This document shows positions 62,004 to 64,000 of a stretch of 64,000 bases of DNA, one piece after another. The translations under genes were made by a program, and so were the position numbers. Origin of the DNA: Leptolyngbya boryana PCC 6306 (GTDB lineage: Bacteria; Cyanobacteriota; Cyanobacteriia; Leptolyngbyales; Leptolyngbyaceae); assembly GCF_000353285.1 (NCBI RefSeq), contig NZ_KB731326.1:347863-411862 (forward strand), given 5' to 3'. The notes beneath the pieces are model-generated. The model did no database searches. It saw only the letters and a program-made list of their open reading frames with translations, and was not told the DNA's origin. The first letter of the stretch is position 1, and every line of letters begins with the position of its first letter.

Positions 62004-62405
62004 TTAGGCTTCTGGCTCATCTAAATGCTCTACCACTTCCCGGTATAAATTCACCACATGATGATCTGCCAAACGATAATAGATGTTTCGCCCTTCCCGA
62101 CGGTAATTCACCAGCCGCGTCGCTCTAAGCGCTCTAAGCTGATGCGACACAGCCGATTCCCCCATCTTTACAACCACTGCCAAATCGCATACACAGAGTT
62201 CCTGTAAAGCCAAGGCTGACAAAATTCGGAGGCGATTTGGGTCTGCCAACACGGTAAAGAATTCTGCCATTCGCTGTGCCTGCAAAATAGACAATACAGC
62301 TTGTTGTACCTGACGTACATTCTCTAAATGCACTAAATGAGTTTCACAGGTTGGCGCATCAATCTTTTGAGAACGTGGCTTTTTAGGAGAGTTAGACTTG
62401 CTCAT
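62004..62405 (-). CDS. ArsR/SmtB-family zinc sensor (ZiaR-like, second copy)
   Basis: 133 residues, with ELCVCDL in alpha-3, [13 protein letters not shown] as recognition helix and [18 protein letters not shown] in alpha-5, the last holding the Asp/His Zn(II) ligands. It resembles the sensor at 40027, with a diverged, Lys/Ser/Pro-rich N-terminus ([14 protein letters not shown]). The CDF transporter gene follows, consistent with Zn-induced export. Confidence 0.9.
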   Translation of the reverse strand: MSKSNSPKKPRSQKIDAPTCETHLVHLENVRQVQQAVLSILQAQRMAEFFTVLADPNRLRILSALALQELCVCDLAVVVKMGESAVSHQLRALRATRLVNYRREGRNIYYRLADHHVVNLYREVVEHLDEPEA

Positions 62406-62455
62406 ACACTAGGACATTAAGACTGAGATCACAGATTGAATCTCCAGTATATGCA

Positions 62456-62474
62456 AAGAATGGGAATCATTCTT
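62456..62474. promoter_or_regulatory. 7-5-7 palindrome upstream of the second zinc sensor
   Basis: AAGAATG (62456-62462) and CATTCTT (62468-62474) flank GGAAT, 51 bases before the sensor start. It may be its operator or a Fur/Zur-like site (TGATAAGAATGATT on the minus strand overlaps it). It does not match the CTGAA-N6-TTCAG form seen at 40 kb. Confidence 0.4.
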
Positions 62475-62499
62475 ATCAATGACAGGTCGTTCACATTTC

Positions 62500-62880
62500 G
62501 ATCAATGCCAGCAAGATGACGCGATACCCACAGGAATTTTTTTAGCAAGAACTTCACGGGCGCTGACTGCAAACAGCGAACTGATCGGCTTTGGGTTTGC
62601 GCTGGCTCGATTTGGTCTCTTTCTGACTCAACTGAACCTGAGTTTGACTTGACAGAATGCAGAGGCGCATTCCTTATTCAATTTGCAGAATTTGGGGCTA
62701 AGCTTGGTGGTTTTGGGAATTGTGACGATCGCGCTTGCAGCTTGGCGATATAACCAAGTCTTCTGGAAAATTGAGCACGGGCATTATCTCCGGATCGATC
62801 GTTGGTCTGCTCATGATCGCGGCAGTAATTCTGCTGAGAGAATTAAGTATTCCACTGTTTGTGTGGCGCGATCAAGAACC
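62500..62880 (+). pseudogene. DUF202/YidH-like membrane protein remnant
   Basis: One frame reads TGIFLARTSRALTANSEL then IGFGFALARFGLFLTQLN and ends at a stop at 62652; another continues with NLGLSLVVLGIVTIALAAWRYN then a third with IPLFVWR near 62860. These are the first, second and third helices of DUF202 proteins (family blocks LARxRT, IGFGFxxARFG, AxWRY) in separate frames. No intact gene remains. Confidence 0.65.
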
Positions 62881-62907
62881 GACGCAAACTCCAGCTCCTC
62901 AAAAGCA

Positions 62908-63205
62908 GTTAAACCACCAAACGTTGCAAACCTTGAGCAAAAACAATCCAGTGTGGAGCGGCACATTGAATGGCTCAACGAGCAACTGCAAGAGTTAGAG
63001 GCAGAGATTGAACAGCAAGTGCAGCAATCGCACAAGTGGCGGCAGCACCAGAAACTGCTGTTGAGCGTTCCCGGAGTCGGGCGCGTCATGGCAAACTGTG
63101 TTGGCACGCGGCAAAGCCAAGAAAGTGGTGTTGGTGGTTTGTATGCGAAAATTGTTGATAATTCTGAATGCGATGCTGAAAGTGGGCAGGGCTTAGAATC
63201 CCCAG
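62908..63205 (+). pseudogene. IS110-family transposase remnant
   Basis: HIEWLNEQLQELEAEIEQQV and LLSVPGVGRVMAN are the start of the IS110 C-terminal (Transposase_20) domain. After an internal deletion and frame change near 63100, RGKAKKVVLVVCMRKLLIIL and NAMLKVG represent its last part. The rest of the element was not found. An open frame covering 62683-63363 joins this and the DUF202 scrap by chance. Confidence 0.72.
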
Positions 63206-63413
63206 CAGGTAGGCACAAGCGCCCAAAAAACTGCACCAGTGGCTTGACATTCAAGATAATCGCTAAATCCCCCATCTGCGGGACTTTGAAACTGGGAGAG
63301 CTTTCAATTGGAGGAGCTTTCTCACTCAACTCAGAGGCGCAACCCAATCAATTTTCGATATGATTCCAACATTTATCACATCGAAAGCTCAATTTCTCAG
63401 TGGGGACGATTGC

Positions 63414-63656
63414 TTAACAGCTCTCCTCGATCAATTGGCTCGCCTTCTTCCTCTCAGCGGGATTCAAGTCTCTGAAGCTGAGCGCATCTTCGTTCAAGTA
63501 CCCGGAGATTGCCATCTCGACCACAGCCCACACCGGGTAATTGATGTCTCGTGCATTCGCTTCTAATGCTTCTCGAACGTGCATCGGCAGCCCTTCCAAA
63601 AAGGCTTGGGCAACTTCCGGTGAAAGATGTTCTTCTGTCTTAAGCTGCTGAAGCAT
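63414..63656 (-). CDS. 80-residue acidic protein, unknown function
   Basis: An 80-residue soluble, acidic, helical protein (LSPEVAQAFLEGLPMHVREALE, quoted for composition, and a C-terminal LNPAERKKASQLIEESC). No family recognised. Its ATG follows the GIY-YIG stop after one base, so the two are co-transcribed and probably translationally linked. An antitoxin- or partner-like role is possible but not shown. Confidence 0.55.
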   Translation of the reverse strand: MLQQLKTEEHLSPEVAQAFLEGLPMHVREALEANARDINYPVWAVVEMAISGYLNEDALSFRDLNPAERKKASQLIEESC

Positions 63657-63657
63657 T

Positions 63658-63990
63658 TTACTCTTCCTGCCTAATTTGAGAGTTATACCGTGGTCTGAGC
63701 TTTTGGAGGATCAACACCTCTATTTCCAACGATTGTAACCAATCCTCGAACGGAAGGGAAACAAAAGCGATCGACACCTCCTCTGTTTGAATGCCTTCAA
63801 CCCAAGCCCAGAAAAACGCCTTATGCCCATTCTTCAGACGTTCTCTCAATCCTTTTCCTTTTCCAACATATAGAATTTCTCCAGATCTATGCTTGATCGC
63901 ATAGATTCCAGGATGGCTGGGCAATCCTTCTAGCTCTTTAGTGATCGGATGACCGCGATCGAAATCGGTTGAGTACAAGACTGCAAGCAT
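63658..63990 (-). CDS. GIY-YIG nuclease-domain protein, start possibly outside window
   Basis: About 110 residues are visible. PGIYAIKH and EILYVGKGKGLRERLKNG form the GIY-YIG core, with Gly-Lys-Gly-x-x-x-Arg as catalytic loop, and the closing EIEVLILQKLRPRYNSQ supplies the conserved Glu and Asn. The ATG at 63990 is only ten bases from the right edge and the frame is open to it, so the true start may lie beyond. It is coded just ahead of an 80-residue gene. Single-domain GIY-YIG proteins act as nucleases in repair or mobile elements. Confidence 0.78.
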   Translation of the reverse strand: MLAVLYSTDFDRGHPITKELEGLPSHPGIYAIKHRSGEILYVGKGKGLRERLKNGHKAFFWAWVEGIQTEEVSIAFVSLPFEDWLQSLEIEVLILQKLRPRYNSQIRQEE

Positions 63991-64000
63991 TCGGTCCGCT

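Noticed and set aside
62683..63363. 226-codon open frame
   Set aside because: Its parts match DUF202 and IS110 fragments in changing frames; treated as accidental joining of pseudogenes.
1..64000. Many GCGATCGC octamers considered as a regulatory repeat
   Set aside because: They occur in genes and gaps alike, as HIP1 does across cyanobacterial genomes; used only as a taxonomic clue.
1..64000. CRISPR arrays, tRNA or rRNA genes
   Set aside because: No regularly spaced repeats, cloverleaf-type sequences or rRNA-like blocks were noticed by eye; a covariance-model scan was not possible.

Overview
The window looks like cyanobacterial DNA. HIP1-type GCGATCGC motifs are scattered through it, and several encoded families are typical of cyanobacteria: DUF2808 secreted proteins, an AMIN-domain TonB receptor, a PcxA/CemA relative, group 2 sigma factors, RppA/RppB-like two-component systems and ZiaR/SmtB sensors. 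No rRNA, tRNA, replication or housekeeping ribosomal genes were recognised, so this is an accessory metal-homeostasis island. Whether it lies on a plasmid or a chromosome cannot be told from the sequence.

Layout. 0-1.2 kb: partial restriction-like protein. 1.4-3.5 kb: CopB-type Cu ATPase. 3.8-8.6 kb: iron/siderophore uptake (PchR-like AraC regulator, TonB receptor, PepSY membrane protein). 8.7-11.2 kb: alpha/beta hydrolase gene split by an IS1182-type element with an intact 7-bp target duplication. 11.2-16 kb: SbnA-like enzyme plus multidrug/ANKH-like exporter, a decayed IS630, and an intact and a decayed copy of a small membrane protein. 17.8-25.5 kb: module A (Cys-pair secreted protein, two DUF2808 proteins, response regulator, FkbM methyltransferase, sigma factor, epimerase, histidine kinase). 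25.8-27.4 kb: cobalamin riboswitch with CbtB and an unknown Met/His-rich membrane protein. 27.6-30.5 kb: CmtR-like sensor and divergent Cd/Pb/Zn ATPase around a large nested palindrome. 31-33 kb: multicopper oxidase overlapping a ZIP transporter. 33.5-40.4 kb: leftward ZiaR-like/Zn ATPase/VKOR/CDF/CPBP/PBP2 series. 40.8-43.2 kb: ZIP transporter and two C39-like proteases. 43.4-61 kb: module B (CDF, Cys-pair secreted protein, DUF2808, sigma factor, RND adaptor, two RND pumps, His-rich lipoprotein, M23 peptidase, PcxA-like protein, response regulator and kinase, TPR protein, small secreted protein). 61-62.4 kb: CDF and a second ZiaR-like sensor. 62.5-64 kb: DUF202 and IS110 debris, then a GIY-YIG gene.

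The main observation is a recurring direct repeat, TTTCAT-N5-TTTCAT (11-bp period). It lies upstream of at least fourteen transcription units between 14.2 and 60.6 kb and points toward the gene in each. It links metal export (CDF, RND, ZIP), both sigma factors, all three DUF2808 genes, the Cys-pair secreted proteins, an M23 peptidase, the SbnA-like/exporter pair and a response regulator/kinase pair. I infer one envelope-and-metal-stress regulon driven by the two near-equal-length OmpR-type regulators encoded here, whose kinases share a periplasmic C-X5-C motif. All assignments are by reading the sequence; no searches were run.
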